Source of the DNA: Rohdeia sp041398665
GTDB taxonomy: Bacteria; Planctomycetota; UBA1135; GCA-002686595
Reading direction: 5' to 3'
Assembly: GCA_041398665.1 (NCBI GenBank)
Contig: JAWKUH010000021.1
Coordinates: 25,181-89,180, forward strand
DNA: 64,000 nucleotides
Part shown: piece after piece, positions 44,204 through 53,878 of the stretch
Layout of the letters: every line of letters starts with the position of its first letter
Position numbering within the stretch: the first letter of the stretch is position 1
Notes under the pieces: model-generated
The model's input: only the letters and a program-made list of their open reading frames with translations
Databases searched by the model: none
Told to the model about the DNA's origin: nothing
Made by a program: the position numbers and the translations under genes

Positions 44204-45481
44204 GTGCTCCTCCCGACCCTCTCGCGCGCCGTCAAGCTCGGTATCCGCAGCCTCATGCTGCACCGGCTGCGGAGTCTCCTCACGACGCTCGGCGTCCTGT
44301 TCGGGACGTCCAGCGTCATCGCGATGCTCGCGATCGGCGAGGGCGCGTCCGCGGAGGCCTACGAGCAGATCAAGCAGCTCGGCAGCCAGAACGTCATCCT
44401 GCGCAGCATCAAGCCGCCCGAGATGACGAACCAGGCGAGCACGAGCTCGAGCACCGTCGTCGTCTACGGCCTGACGCGCTCGGACGAGCGCCGCATCGAG
44501 GAGACCTTCCCGGCCATCGACACCTTCGTGCCGGTGCGCGAGATCTCGCAGGACGTCCGCAACCTCGACCGCGTCGCGTCGCCGCGCATCCTCGCGACCG
44601 CTCCGAACTACCTCGACGTCACGGGGCGCATGCTCGTCGAGGGGCGCTTCTTCGACGCCGAGGACGACCGAACCGTCGCGAACGTCTGCGTGCTCGGCAG
44701 CGAGGTCGCGCGCCACCTCTTCCCCGCCGAGCGCCCGCTCGGCCGCGAGGTCCGCATCGGTTCGTCGTTCTTCACGGTGATCGGCGTGCTCGCGCCGCGG
44801 GTCCGCCTCTCGGACGACCCGGCCAAGGCGGGCACCGAGATCACGGACGAGGTCTTCGTCCCGATCACCACCGGTCGGAAGTACTTCGGCGAGCTCACCG
44901 TGAAGAACCGCGCGGGGAGCCGCGAGATGGAGCAGGTCGAGCTCCACGAGCTGATCCTCGCGGTGGACGACGCCGACGCGGTCCCGTTCGTCGCCTCGGC
45001 GGCGCGCCGTCTGCTCGCGCTCAACCACAAGAAGCGCGACTACGAGGTCGTCGTGCCGCTCGAGCTCCTCGCGCGCGCCGAGGAGACCAAGCGCATCTTC
45101 AACATCGTGCTGAGCTCGATCGCGGGCATCAGTCTGCTCGTCGGCGGCATCGGCATCATGAACGTGATGCTCGCGACCGTGACGGAGCGCACGCGCGAGA
45201 TCGGCATCCGTCGAGCGCTCGGCGCGAAGCGCCGCCACATCGTGCTCCAGTTCCTCGTCGAGTGCGTCGTCCTGTCGGTCGTCGGCGGCGCCATGGGCGT
45301 CGGCCTCGGACTCGTCATCCCGATCGCGGTCGAGTACTGGGCGGACATGCGCACGATCGTCACGCCGCTCGCACCGATCCTCGCGTTCACGATCTCGGCC
45401 GGCATCGGCGTCGTCTTCGGCATCTATCCGGCCTGGCGCGCCGCCACGATGGATCCCGTCGAGGCGCTGCGGCACGAGTAG
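44204..45481 (+). CDS. ABC transporter permease, MacB type
   Basis: A 425-residue permease of the MacB/FtsX superfamily: an N-terminal membrane span (LLTTLGVLFGTSSVIAMLAI), a MacB periplasmic core domain (about 50-290) and three C-terminal spans. TERTREIGIRRALGAKRRHI is the coupling-helix signature of the family. The cytoplasmic tail reads YPAWRAATMDPVEALRHE, the usual ending. With the adaptor and TolC-like genes it makes a complete tripartite system for export of a lipoprotein, peptide or antimicrobial; the substrate is unknown. GTG start. The stop is 20 bases from the stop of the convergent comM gene. Confidence 0.92.
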   Translation: MLLPTLSRAVKLGIRSLMLHRLRSLLTTLGVLFGTSSVIAMLAIGEGASAEAYEQIKQLGSQNVILRSIKPPEMTNQASTSSSTVVVYGLTRSDERRIEETFPAIDTFVPVREISQDVRNLDRVASPRILATAPNYLDVTGRMLVEGRFFDAEDDRTVANVCVLGSEVARHLFPAERPLGREVRIGSSFFTVIGVLAPRVRLSDDPAKAGTEITDEVFVPITTGRKYFGELTVKNRAGSREMEQVELHELILAVDDADAVPFVASAARRLLALNHKKRDYEVVVPLELLARAEETKRIFNIVLSSIAGISLLVGGIGIMNVMLATVTERTREIGIRRALGAKRRHIVLQFLVECVVLSVVGGAMGVGLGLVIPIAVEYWADMRTIVTPLAPILAFTISAGIGVVFGIYPAWRAATMDPVEALRHE

Positions 45482-45501
45482 ATCCGGGACGGGTCGCGAC
45501 G

Positions 45502-47032
45502 TCACGGGTCGTCGCCGCGCAGCGCGAGCGCCGCCGCGACGTCGCGCTCCTCGACTCGACTCGCGCGCGTCCAGGTCGGCGAGCGTCCGGGCCACGCGCC
45601 GCAGCGATTGGATCGCGCGCGCCGACAGCGCGCGCGAGCGCCCGGCCCGGGCCAGCAGCTCGACCGCCCCGCGCGGCAGCACCGCGAAACGGTCGAGCTC
45701 CGTCGGGTCGAGCCTCGCGTTCGGCACGTCGCCCTGTCGCTCGCGCATGCGCAGCCGCGCACCGTCGATGCGGACGACGCGCGCGCGCTCCGCCCGCAGG
45801 ACCGCGTCCGCCGGCGCTCCGCCCTTGCGCGCGACGATGTCGGCGGTCCCTGGCGCCTGGAGCTCGACACGCAGGTCGATGCGGTCGAGGACCGGCCCCG
45901 AGAGCCGGTGCCGATAGCGCAGCACCGCGCCGGGCGCGTCGCGGCAGCGCCGCGTCGGGTGACCGAGGTAGCCGCACGGACAGGGGTTCGTGGCAGCGAC
46001 GAGCTGGAAGCGCGCGGGCAGCTCGCACTGGGCTCCCGCGCGCACGATCGACACGGTCCCCGACTCGAGCGGCTGTCGCAGCGCCTCGATCGTCTCCCGT
46101 CGGAACTCCGCGAGCTCGTCGAGGAACAGGACGCCGAGGTGCGCGCGCGTGATCTCGCCGGCGACGGGCGGATTGCCGCCGCCCACGAGTCCCACCTGAC
46201 TCGTGGTGTGGTGCGGCGCGCGCCACGGACGCGCGGCGACGAGTCCCTCCGGCCACTCACCGAGCGCGGAGACGAGGCGTGTGAGTTCGATGCGCTCGTC
46301 GAGCGACAGCGGCGGGAGCAGCTCCGCGAGCGCCCGCGCGAGGAGTGTCTTGCCCGTTCCCGGCGGTCCGGTGAACAGCAGTCCGTGCGCGCCCGACGCC
46401 GCGACTTCGAGCGCCTGCTTGCCGACCTCCTGCCCGGCGACGGCGGCGAGCCTCTCGGCTCCCCGCCGCACCGGGGTCGACGTGTCGAGCGGCAGCGCGC
46501 CCTGCTCCGGCGGCGAGAGCAGCGCGTCGAGCACGCCCGCGAGATCGCTCGCGCCCACCGCCCGCGCGCCGGGGAGGTGCGCCGCCTCGCCGGCCGTGCG
46601 CGGCGGCGCGACGACCTCGCGGAGACCCAACGCGCGCGCGGTGTCCGCCGCCGCGAGTCCGCCCGGGACGTCCACCAGTCGTCCGTCGATGCCGAGCTCG
46701 CCGACGAAGAGTCGCTCCGCGACCCACACCGGATCGAGGTGTCCCGCCGCCGTCGCGGCGGCCATCGCGAGGGCGAGGTCGAGGTGCTCCCCGCGCTTGC
46801 GCATCCCCGCCGGCTGGAGGTTCACGACGAGGCGCCCCGACGGGAGTCCGAGCCCCGACGACTCGAGAGCGCAGAGGACGCGGCCCTTGCTCTCGCGCAG
46901 GACGGGATCCGGCAAGCCCGAGAGCACGACGTCGGTCGGTCCCTTCTCGCTGGGGTGGAAGCGCGCCTCGACCCAGACGGGCTCGGCGCGCGCGCCGACG
47001 AGACAGACGCCGTGGACGCGTGCCGTGGTCAC
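45502..47032 (-). CDS. comM: YifB/ComM-family Mg-chelatase-like AAA ATPase, frameshifted near its C-terminus
   Basis: ComM is a branch-migration helicase used in natural transformation. The N-terminal ChlI-like fold (1-170), Walker A GPPGTGKT (222-229), Walker B LFLDE (302-306), RAPHHTTS and the cysteine-rich NPCPCGYLGHPTRRC are intact. The last helix should read ARTLADLDAR...SRVEERDVAAALALRGDDP, but these parts are in two phases; the break is at about 45555-45570 in a GAGTCGAGTCGAG repeat and fits loss of two bases or gain of one. Uncorrected, the frame runs on antisense through the transporter genes to 42956, which is not biological. Corrected length is about 509 residues, normal for the family. 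GTG start. Confidence 0.88.
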
Positions 47033-47222
47033 GGCGCAATGACCTGGTCCGCGCGGGAGGGTTGCAGGAGAAACGGCGGAAACCCGTCGGGGGCCGCGCG
47101 TGCGGGTGGAGCGACGCGCGCGACGTTCGCACGACTGGATCCACCGCGGGCCCCCGCCCGCCCGTCGTGGGGATCGACCCGAGCCGCCTGCGGTTACCGG
47201 TGACTCGAGGAAAACGCGTGCG

Positions 47223-48056
47223 TCAGCGTTTGCGTTCGAGTCGCACGCCCTCGGGCCAGAAGCTCCGGCCCAGGCTCGCGCCGCCGTCCATGACGAAGCA
47301 CTCGCCGTTCACGTAGGCGCACGCCGGGCTCAGCAGGAACAGCGCCTGCTGCGCCACCTCGGTCGCGGTCGCGAAGCGGCCCAGCGGGATGCCCTTCTCC
47401 ATGTGCTCGCGCACCGCGTCGTCGGGCCAGAGGTTGCGCTCGGCGCCCTCGCTCTCGAACGGGCCCGGCGCGATGGCGTTGGTGCGGACGCCGCGCGGAC
47501 CCCACTCGACGGCGAGCGTGCGCGTCACCGCGAGCAGGCCGGCCTTCGCCGCGGCGGAGTGCACGACACCGGGCATGCCCGTCCACGCGTAGGTCGCGAG
47601 GACGTTCAGGATCTGGCCCGAGCCGCGCGCCAGCATGTGCTTGCCGAACTCGCGCGCGCCGAAGAACGCACCGTCGAGCGCGATGCCGAGCACGGCGCGC
47701 CAGGCGCGGTCGGACAGCCGTTCGCTCGGACACACGAAGTTGCCCGCGGCGTTGTTGATCAGGACGTCGACCTTCCCGTGGCGTTGCACGACGTCGTCGG
47801 CCCAGGCGCGGATCGTCGCCGACTCGCGCACGTCGATCACCGCGCTCTCGGCCCTCCACCCGCGCTCGCGCGCCTCGTCCAGGAACGCGCCGTGGTGCTC
47901 GGCGCTGCGCGACGCGATCGCGACCGTCGCGCCGAGCGCCGCGAGGCCGCGGCTCATCTCGAGGCCGAGGCCCGTACCGCCGCCCGTGACGGCGACGACG
48001 GAGCCCTCGAAGAGTCCGGGCGGGAGCTGGCGGGCTGCGGCGGGGAGTTCGTTCAT
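47223..48056 (-). CDS. Short-chain dehydrogenase, 2,4-dienoyl-CoA reductase-like
   Basis: A 277-residue Rossmann-fold oxidoreductase with the NAD(P) motif TGGGTGLG (24-31), NNAAGNF (101-107) and DGGASLG near the end. The usual catalytic YxxxK is replaced by SAAAK (S167, K171) preceded by His, as in the FadH/DECR branch (HSAAAKAG), which reduces 2,4-dienoyl-CoA with NADPH during breakdown of polyunsaturated fatty acids. Its neighbourhood, next to a PaaZ-like aldehyde dehydrogenase, agrees with acyl-CoA metabolism. The ATG at 48056 gives a normal N-terminus. Substrate inferred from the motif only. Confidence 0.85.
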   Translation of the reverse strand: MNELPAAARQLPPGLFEGSVVAVTGGGTGLGLEMSRGLAALGATVAIASRSAEHHGAFLDEARERGWRAESAVIDVRESATIRAWADDVVQRHGKVDVLINNAAGNFVCPSERLSDRAWRAVLGIALDGAFFGAREFGKHMLARGSGQILNVLATYAWTGMPGVVHSAAAKAGLLAVTRTLAVEWGPRGVRTNAIAPGPFESEGAERNLWPDDAVREHMEKGIPLGRFATATEVAQQALFLLSPACAYVNGECFVMDGGASLGRSFWPEGVRLERKR

Positions 48057-48198
48057 GGCGCGACGCGGACGTGGGTCGAGCGTCCCGAGGTGCGTCGCGA
48101 GCGCGCGATCGCGTCGGGAACGGCGGGGCGCCCTACGGATGGGGCCCCCTGGCGGGTACCGTACTCGGCCGTCCGCCGCGCGGACGCGATCCAGAGTC

Positions 48199-49759
48199 AT
48201 GAAGATCCTCGAGAGCTACCTCCAAGGTTCGTGGCAGTCGGGAGCCGACTCGGCCGCGAAGGACCTCGTGAACCCCTTCACCGGCGACGTCGTCGCCCGC
48301 AGCAGCACGGCCGGGCTCGACCTCAAGCCGGAGCGTGCCGCTTCGCGCGCGAGAAGGGTGGCCGAAGCTGCGCGCGCTCACCTTCGTCGAGCGCGCGAAG
48401 CTGTTGAAGGACCTCTCGGCGGCGATCCACGAGCACCGCGAGGAACTGATCGAGCTGTGCGCGCGAAGAACGGCGGCCTCGACCCGCGGCGACGCGAAGT
48501 TCGACCTCGACGGCGCGACGGGCACGCTCGCGGCCTACGCGTCGATCGGCAAGCGCCTCGGCGACCGCCGCCACCTCGCCGACGGCGACGGCGAACAGAT
48601 CGGCCGCACGCCGCGCTGGTGGTGCCAGCACGTGCGCGTCCCGATCCGCGGCGTCGCCGTGCACCTCAACGCCTACAACTTCCCGGCCTGGGGCATGGCC
48701 GAGAAAATGGCGTGCTCGCTCCTCGCCGGCGTCCCGGTGATCGAGAAGCCGAGCACGCAGACGGCCGCCGTCGCGCACCGCGTCGCCTCGATCGTCGTGG
48801 CGAGCGGCATCCTGCCCGAGGGCGCGTTCCAGTTCCTGTGCGGGAGCGTAGGGGACCTGCTCGACCACCTCGGCGCGCAGGACGCCATCGCCTTCACGGG
48901 CTCGGCCGCGACCGGAGCGAAGATCCGCGGACACCGCGCCGTCGTCGAGCGCGGCGCGCGCCTCAACGTCGAGGCCGACTCGATCAACTCGGCGCTGCTC
49001 GCTCCGGACGTCGACGACGACAGCGACTGCTACGAGGAGTTCCTCTCGAACCTCGTCACCGACCTCACGCAGAAGGCGGGGCAGAAGTGCACGGCGGTCC
49101 GGCGCATCTTCGTGCCGCAGGACCGCGTCGACGCGGTGGTGGAGCACCTCGGCGAGCAGATCGCCCGCCAGAAGGTCGGCGACCCCACCGCCGACGACAC
49201 GCGCGTCGGCACGCTCGTCGACGCCGCGCAGTTCGCGTCGGTGCGCGACGGACTCGCACAGCTCCGGAAGGTCGCGGACGTCCGCATCGGCGGCGACGTG
49301 GCGGATCGCGACCACCCGGCGCAGCTCGCGCCGACGGTGCTCGTCGCCAAGGATCCCGAGGCCGACGTGCTGCACGCGCTCGAGGTCTTCGGACCCGTGG
49401 CGACGATCGTGCCGTACGACGGATCGGCGGCGAACGCCGCGCGCCTCGTCAACCGCGGCGGCGGCAGCCTCGTCGCGTCGGTCTACTCGAACGACGCGAC
49501 GTGGACGGAGGAGGTCGTGCTCGAGATCGCGCCCTTCCACGGGCGCGTGTGGATCGGGTCCGACAAGGTGAAGGGGCAAGCGATGGCGCCCGGGCTCGTG
49601 CTCCCGACCTGCCTGCACGGCGGCCCCGGTCGAGCGGGCGGCGGTGCCGAGCTCGGTGGTGTGCGCGGCCTCGAGTTCTACATGCAGCGCACCGCGATCC
49701 AGGGCTTCCAGGGGTTGGTGCAGAAGCGCTTCGGGCAGGAAGAGTCGAAGGAGTCCTGA
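48199..49759 (+). CDS. PaaZ-type aldehyde dehydrogenase, frameshifted in its N-terminal part
   Basis: Resembles the aldehyde dehydrogenase half of PaaZ (oxepin-CoA semialdehyde oxidation); no MaoC hydratase half is present. The start MKILESYLQGSWQSGAD and GLDLKPERAASRA are in one phase and the rest in another; the break is near 48340-48360 around CGCGCGAGAAGGGTGG, where EKGWPKLRALT would be expected. A second odd patch (about 48462-48485) reads RTAAS where KNGG is coded one phase away, so compensating indels are likely. Otherwise intact: GVAVHLNAYNFPAWGM, FTGSAATG, the NVEADS glutamate, catalytic Cys in KAGQKCTA and LHGGPGRAGGG. About 520 residues if corrected. Confidence 0.83.
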
Positions 49760-50090
49760 GCGCAGCGCCTCGTGCTCCTCGCGAGGCGCGGCGCGGCCCG
49801 CCGGCCGCACGGGGGAACGCAGCGCGCCGCTTCGCGCTGCGCGGGACCACGCAGGTTCACAGGGAGCCGGGGAGAACGGGGAGGGACACCTGCGAGTCGT
49901 TCCGCAACTCGACGACTCCGACGACCCGTCGTCGCCGCGCACCGCAATGACTCATCGATCACCGGAACCGTTCCACCTCCCCGTCCTCCCCGGCTCCCTG
50001 TGAACCTGCGCGGCCGGTAGGCCGCGCCTTCGTGCTCTTCGTGTCCTTCTGCCGTTCCCTTCGTGTTTCCTGCGTGGGTCCGGCGCCGCG
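49760..50090. repeat. Composite intergenic palindromic repeat, cluster C (between convergent genes)
   Basis: Contains the GCGCGGCCCGCCGGCCGC palindrome (about 49791-49808) with GGGGAACGCAGCGCGCCGCT, then 32-base inverted arms 49853-49884 and 49976-50007 with a single mismatch (AGGTTCACAGGGAGCC ... GGCTCCCTGTGAACCT) around a 91-base loop. The end module GCGCGGCCGGTAGGCCGCGC-CTTCGTGCTCTTCGTG runs to TTCCTGCGTGGGTCCGGCGCC. It spans the whole gap between the dehydrogenase and the HEAT protein gene. Confidence 0.8.
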
Positions 50091-51380
50091 CTACTCGCCG
50101 CCCGCCGGGGTCTCCGGCGTCTTCGCTGCTTCCTCCTCGAGGTTCGCGAGGTAGCCCGTCGCCCACGCGTCCCATTCGGCGGGGGTCTTGCCGATGTCGC
50201 GACCGAGGAGCTGCTTGGCGGAGCGCGCGAGGTAGCGACGCACGATCGTCCGGTCGATGGTCGTCGCGAGCACGCGCACGTCGAGCACCGAACCCTCCAC
50301 GAGGACCCCGATCTGCGGGTCCGCGATCGACGCGGCCGTCGCGATCTCCACGTCGTAGTCCTGCACGTACGCGAACTGACGACCGACGAAGACGTAGCCG
50401 CGCGGTCCGGACGGTGTCCCGCTGCCGCTCGAGGGCGCCGTGATCGCTCGCGCGATCGCGGGCAGCGCCTGCGGCATGCCGATCGCACCGAGCGCCTGCG
50501 CCGCGTTCGCCTGGATCTGCGGGTTGGAGGAGCCGAGCGCGCGTTCGAGCGGGAGCACGAAGCCCGGCTCGCTGGTGCGCCCGAGGGCGCACGCGCACGC
50601 GAGGCGCACGTCCTCGCTCGAGTCCATCACCGCGCGCACGAGCAGCACCTTCGACTCGTCGGCCGGACCGAGCCGACCCAGCAGCTCGGCCGCGAGCGTC
50701 CGCGCCATCGGCCCGCCGCGTCGCACGTCGATCGCCGCCTCCGCGCGCACGAGCTCGGCTCCCGCCTCGTCGACGAGTTGCTTCGCCGCGAGGTAGCGCA
50801 GCGCGGGCGGCAGCCTGGAGGCCGTCGAGAGGGCGCTCCGCACCGCGTCGTGCCGCTCGCGCTCCGACTCCGACGCGTACAGCGTCGGGTCGGGGAGACC
50901 GAAGCGCAGACGCACGCGTTCGCTGAACCCGTCGAGGTGGCGCTCGACGATCGTCGAGCCCGGCGTGTCGCGCAGCGCGAGGTCGAGTTGACCGAGGCAC
51001 TCGTCGACGAGCCCGTTGCGCTCGCACCAGTGCGCGAGCTCGACGCGGCGGTGCAGCGAGACGTCGTCGCGACCGACCTCCTTGCGCATCGCCGCGTACT
51101 CCGCGAGCACCTCGTCCTCGAGCCGCGTCCGTTCGACGGCGCCCGCGGGGAGCTGCGTCCACGCGCCGTCGCGCGCGATCTCCCACACGCCGTCGGCGCG
51201 CTGCCGCGAGCGCGCGCGCATGGTCCCGCCGCCGGCGAGGAAGAGCACGCGCTTCGCCGACGACTCGAGGTACGTCTCGTCGGCGCGCTCCTGGGCGAGG
51301 GCGAGCGCTTCCGCACGCGCGGGCGTCGGGACGGTGGGGACGGGGTGGAGAACGGCGAGGGCGAGCGCGAACGTGAACAT
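50091..51380 (-). CDS. Secreted HEAT-repeat protein
   Basis: A 429-residue protein with a short signal peptide (cleavage likely after PTPARA, about residue 22) and no lipobox. The middle contains HEAT-like helix pairs (ARTLAAELLGRLGPADESKV; SSEDVRLACACALGRTSEPG; NPQIQANAAQALGAIGMPQA), followed by a Ser/Gly linker and a strand-rich part (YVFVGRQFAYVQDYDVEI). HEAT repeats normally serve protein-protein contacts; no catalytic residues are seen. It shares this general type with the lipoprotein at 22604 but not obvious sequence identity. It may be transcribed on its own; comEC ends 60 bp upstream on the same strand. Confidence 0.7.
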   Translation of the reverse strand: MFTFALALAVLHPVPTVPTPARAEALALAQERADETYLESSAKRVLFLAGGGTMRARSRQRADGVWEIARDGAWTQLPAGAVERTRLEDEVLAEYAAMRKEVGRDDVSLHRRVELAHWCERNGLVDECLGQLDLALRDTPGSTIVERHLDGFSERVRLRFGLPDPTLYASESERERHDAVRSALSTASRLPPALRYLAAKQLVDEAGAELVRAEAAIDVRRGGPMARTLAAELLGRLGPADESKVLLVRAVMDSSEDVRLACACALGRTSEPGFVLPLERALGSSNPQIQANAAQALGAIGMPQALPAIARAITAPSSGSGTPSGPRGYVFVGRQFAYVQDYDVEIATAASIADPQIGVLVEGSVLDVRVLATTIDRTIVRRYLARSAKQLLGRDIGKTPAEWDAWATGYLANLEEEAAKTPETPAGGE

Positions 51381-51440
51381 CGGCTTCGTGGGACGGAGAC
51401 GCGGGACGACGCGGAGATGTAGGGTCGCACACGAGCGAAG

Positions 51441-53783
51441 TCACGGAGGCCACGGACCGAGCGAACCCTCGTCGAACGTGCCGCGCCAGGGGATCCCGCG
51501 GCGTTCGAGTTCGCGCACCACGTCGGGACGCCGCTCGGCGCTGATCCAGGCCGTCCCGATCGATGCTCCCGCGAGCCACAGGTCGAGCCCCGACCCGTGA
51601 CCGCCGTGGTGGGGGAGGAGGACGAGGTCGACGCGCCGCGGCGCCAAGCCTGCGCGCACGAGTTCGACGAGCCCCTCCTCGGTCGCGTCGCCGAACAGGA
51701 GGGCGCGCTCCCCGCGGGACGTGAGCAGCACGCTCGTCGAACCCTCGTTGCCCGCCGTGCGCGCACCGCGGAGCAGTTCGACCTCGACGTCCGTCGCGAG
51801 CGCTCCGATCGGGGACGGTAGTCGTGTCGACGCGGGCACCGCGTCGAGCGACAGGGTCGACGCCTCGAACTCGACGTCGTGCGGAACGTCGCCGACGACG
51901 GCGCGCCACGACGCGCGCGACAGGAGCCAGGGCAGTCCGGCGCTGTGGTCGTGGTCGTCGTGGCTGACGACGAGCACGCCGTCCGTCGCATCGATCCGAC
52001 GGAGGATCGGTGCGAGCCCCTCGCGTTCGAGTCCGTGGCGCGAGCGCGTCCCCGCGTCGAACACGAGGAGCGGGAGTCCCGGACCTTCCGCGACGACGCA
52101 GGTGCCGTGCCCGACGTCGAGAGCCCACAGCTCGAGCTCGCTCGGCGCGGCGCGCCACGGGAGGAGCAACGCGCACCAGCCGACGAGCGTCGCGCGCACG
52201 AGCGCGCGGCTCCTCGGCGAGACGCAGCACGCGAGCGTCGCCGCGCACAGGAGCGCGACGCACCACGCGGGGCGCTCGGGCAGCAGCGCGGGCGTCCCGG
52301 GCCAGCGGTCGAAGTGCTCGAGCGCCGCGAGCACCGCGCTCTCGACGAACGCCTGCGGGTGTGCGAGCCACGTCGTCGGTGCGAGCACGCCGAGCCAGAT
52401 CGCCGGCAGCCACAGGAGCAGCAGCGGCGTCACCACCGGTGTCGCGAGGAGTCCGACCGGGCTCGCCTCGCCGAACGTCGACCACAGGACGGGCAGCGTG
52501 CCGAGGCTCGCCGCCACCGACGCGCCGAGCGCCCAGCACAGCGTCCGCCGCGCGCGCAGGACGAGCACTGCGAACGCGATCTCCGGTCGCGAGCGGTGCC
52601 ACACGAAGGGATCCGTCCGCTCACCGAGCGAGCGCCCGAACAACGCTCGCGAGAGCGCCTCGGCGCACGGGCGCGCCGCCAGCGCGAGCGCGAAACACGC
52701 TCCGAAGCTCATCGCGAGCCCCGGGTCGCGCCAGGCCTCGGCGTCGACGGCGAGTTCGAGCGCGAGCGCGAACGCGAGGAGCGAGATCGCGTCGACGCGG
52801 CGCGGCTCGTCCGTCGGCCAGTCGCGCGCGACGAGACCGGCCGTGGCGACGATCGCCGCGCGGACGATGGGGGACGCGCTCCCGCCGAGGATCGTGAAGA
52901 GGACGAGCGCAGCGACGGCGGCGAGCGCGCCCGCTCGTCGCGCTCCGACGGCTCCTGCGCCGAGTCGCGACGCGAAGCGACGCGCGAGACGTCGGAGCGG
53001 GAGCGCCACGAGCAGCGCGAACAGTCCGACGTGCAGACCCGACAGCGCGAGCAGGTGGCGCGTCCCGGTCCGCGTGAAGAGGTCCGAGACGTCGGGGTCG
53101 AGCGCGCTGCGGTCGCCGACGAGCAGCGCCGCCGCGAGTCCGGAGCGCGCGCGCCCCGGCGACGCGGGGAGTTCGTTCGCACGCACGGCGAGTCGTTCGC
53201 GCAGCGGCGCGGACGCGACCGTCGTCCCGCCGCCGAGCCGCACCACCTGGTCGGGCGCGAGTCGCACGCGCAGCTCCGGTCGCCCGTCGTCCGACGCGAC
53301 GGGCCCCGTCACCGCGCGCCGCGCGTCGAAGGGCGGGAGCAGGAGGACCGCCTCGCCGTCTCCCGGCGGCGGGCCCTTCGTCGTGAAGCGGGCGTCGACC
53401 GAGCGACCGTCCTCGAGTTCGATCCGCGCTCCGCCCACCTTCTCCTCGCGCCACGTGCCGCGCAGCGGTGCGTCGAACGGGAGCGGAGCGGGAGCCTCCA
53501 CGGCGCGCCCGAACGCGACCGTCGCTCCGAGCGCGACCAGCGCGGCGGGCCACCACGCGAAACGCGCGCCTCCGCGCCGCCGCCGGAGCGCGAACGCGAG
53601 CACGAGGAGCGCGGCTCCCGCGAGGAGCGCCACGGCGAACGGATCCGGACGCGCCGACCAGGTCCACGCCGCCAGGCTCCGTCCGGCTGCAGCGCCGCCG
53701 GCGAGCGCGAGGCCGGCCGCGAGGCAGGGTCGCCGCTGTGGATCGCCGGCGCGCGGCCGGTCCGTCTCGGTGGAAGGGTCCAT
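51441..53783 (-). CDS. comEC: ComEC/Rec2 DNA-uptake channel protein
   Basis: A 780-residue polytopic membrane protein that carries transforming DNA across the inner membrane. Seen in order: N-terminal spans, an OB-like periplasmic domain (about 95-200), the competence domain with GDRSALDPDVSDLFTRTGT and HLLALSGLHVG, several spans, and a C-terminal metallo-beta-lactamase domain (about 555-780). The last holds ALDVGHGTCVV, SHDDHDHSAGLP and LLPHHGGHGSG, as in full-length ComEC. All three parts are intact. With comM and the pilTBC/pilin/pilD genes it suggests natural transformation. It is divergent from coaD. Confidence 0.92.
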   Translation of the reverse strand: MDPSTETDRPRAGDPQRRPCLAAGLALAGGAAAGRSLAAWTWSARPDPFAVALLAGAALLVLAFALRRRRGGARFAWWPAALVALGATVAFGRAVEAPAPLPFDAPLRGTWREEKVGGARIELEDGRSVDARFTTKGPPPGDGEAVLLLPPFDARRAVTGPVASDDGRPELRVRLAPDQVVRLGGGTTVASAPLRERLAVRANELPASPGRARSGLAAALLVGDRSALDPDVSDLFTRTGTRHLLALSGLHVGLFALLVALPLRRLARRFASRLGAGAVGARRAGALAAVAALVLFTILGGSASPIVRAAIVATAGLVARDWPTDEPRRVDAISLLAFALALELAVDAEAWRDPGLAMSFGACFALALAARPCAEALSRALFGRSLGERTDPFVWHRSRPEIAFAVLVLRARRTLCWALGASVAASLGTLPVLWSTFGEASPVGLLATPVVTPLLLLWLPAIWLGVLAPTTWLAHPQAFVESAVLAALEHFDRWPGTPALLPERPAWCVALLCAATLACCVSPRSRALVRATLVGWCALLLPWRAAPSELELWALDVGHGTCVVAEGPGLPLLVFDAGTRSRHGLEREGLAPILRRIDATDGVLVVSHDDHDHSAGLPWLLSRASWRAVVGDVPHDVEFEASTLSLDAVPASTRLPSPIGALATDVEVELLRGARTAGNEGSTSVLLTSRGERALLFGDATEEGLVELVRAGLAPRRVDLVLLPHHGGHGSGLDLWLAGASIGTAWISAERRPDVVRELERRGIPWRGTFDEGSLGPWPP

Positions 53784-53863
53784 CGCGGGAGGAACGACCT
53801 GTCCCGGGCCTCCGCGGTTGCGGTGATTCCTCCGGCGTTCTCCGGAGCCGGGTCGCGGCGACG

Positions 53864-53869
53864 TAGAAT
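53864..53869 (+). promoter_or_regulatory. -10-like box TAGAAT next to a start codon
   Basis: TAGAAT ends 9 bases before the coaD ATG at 53879, with no Shine-Dalgarno; leaderless pattern. Confidence 0.45.
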
Positions 53870-53878
53870 CTTCGCCCC

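Noticed and set aside
42956..45501. Continuation of the comM frame for 2.5 kb on the - strand
   Set aside because: It is antisense to the MacB-like permease, ATPase and adaptor genes and loses all ComM homology at 45.56 kb; explained by a frameshift.
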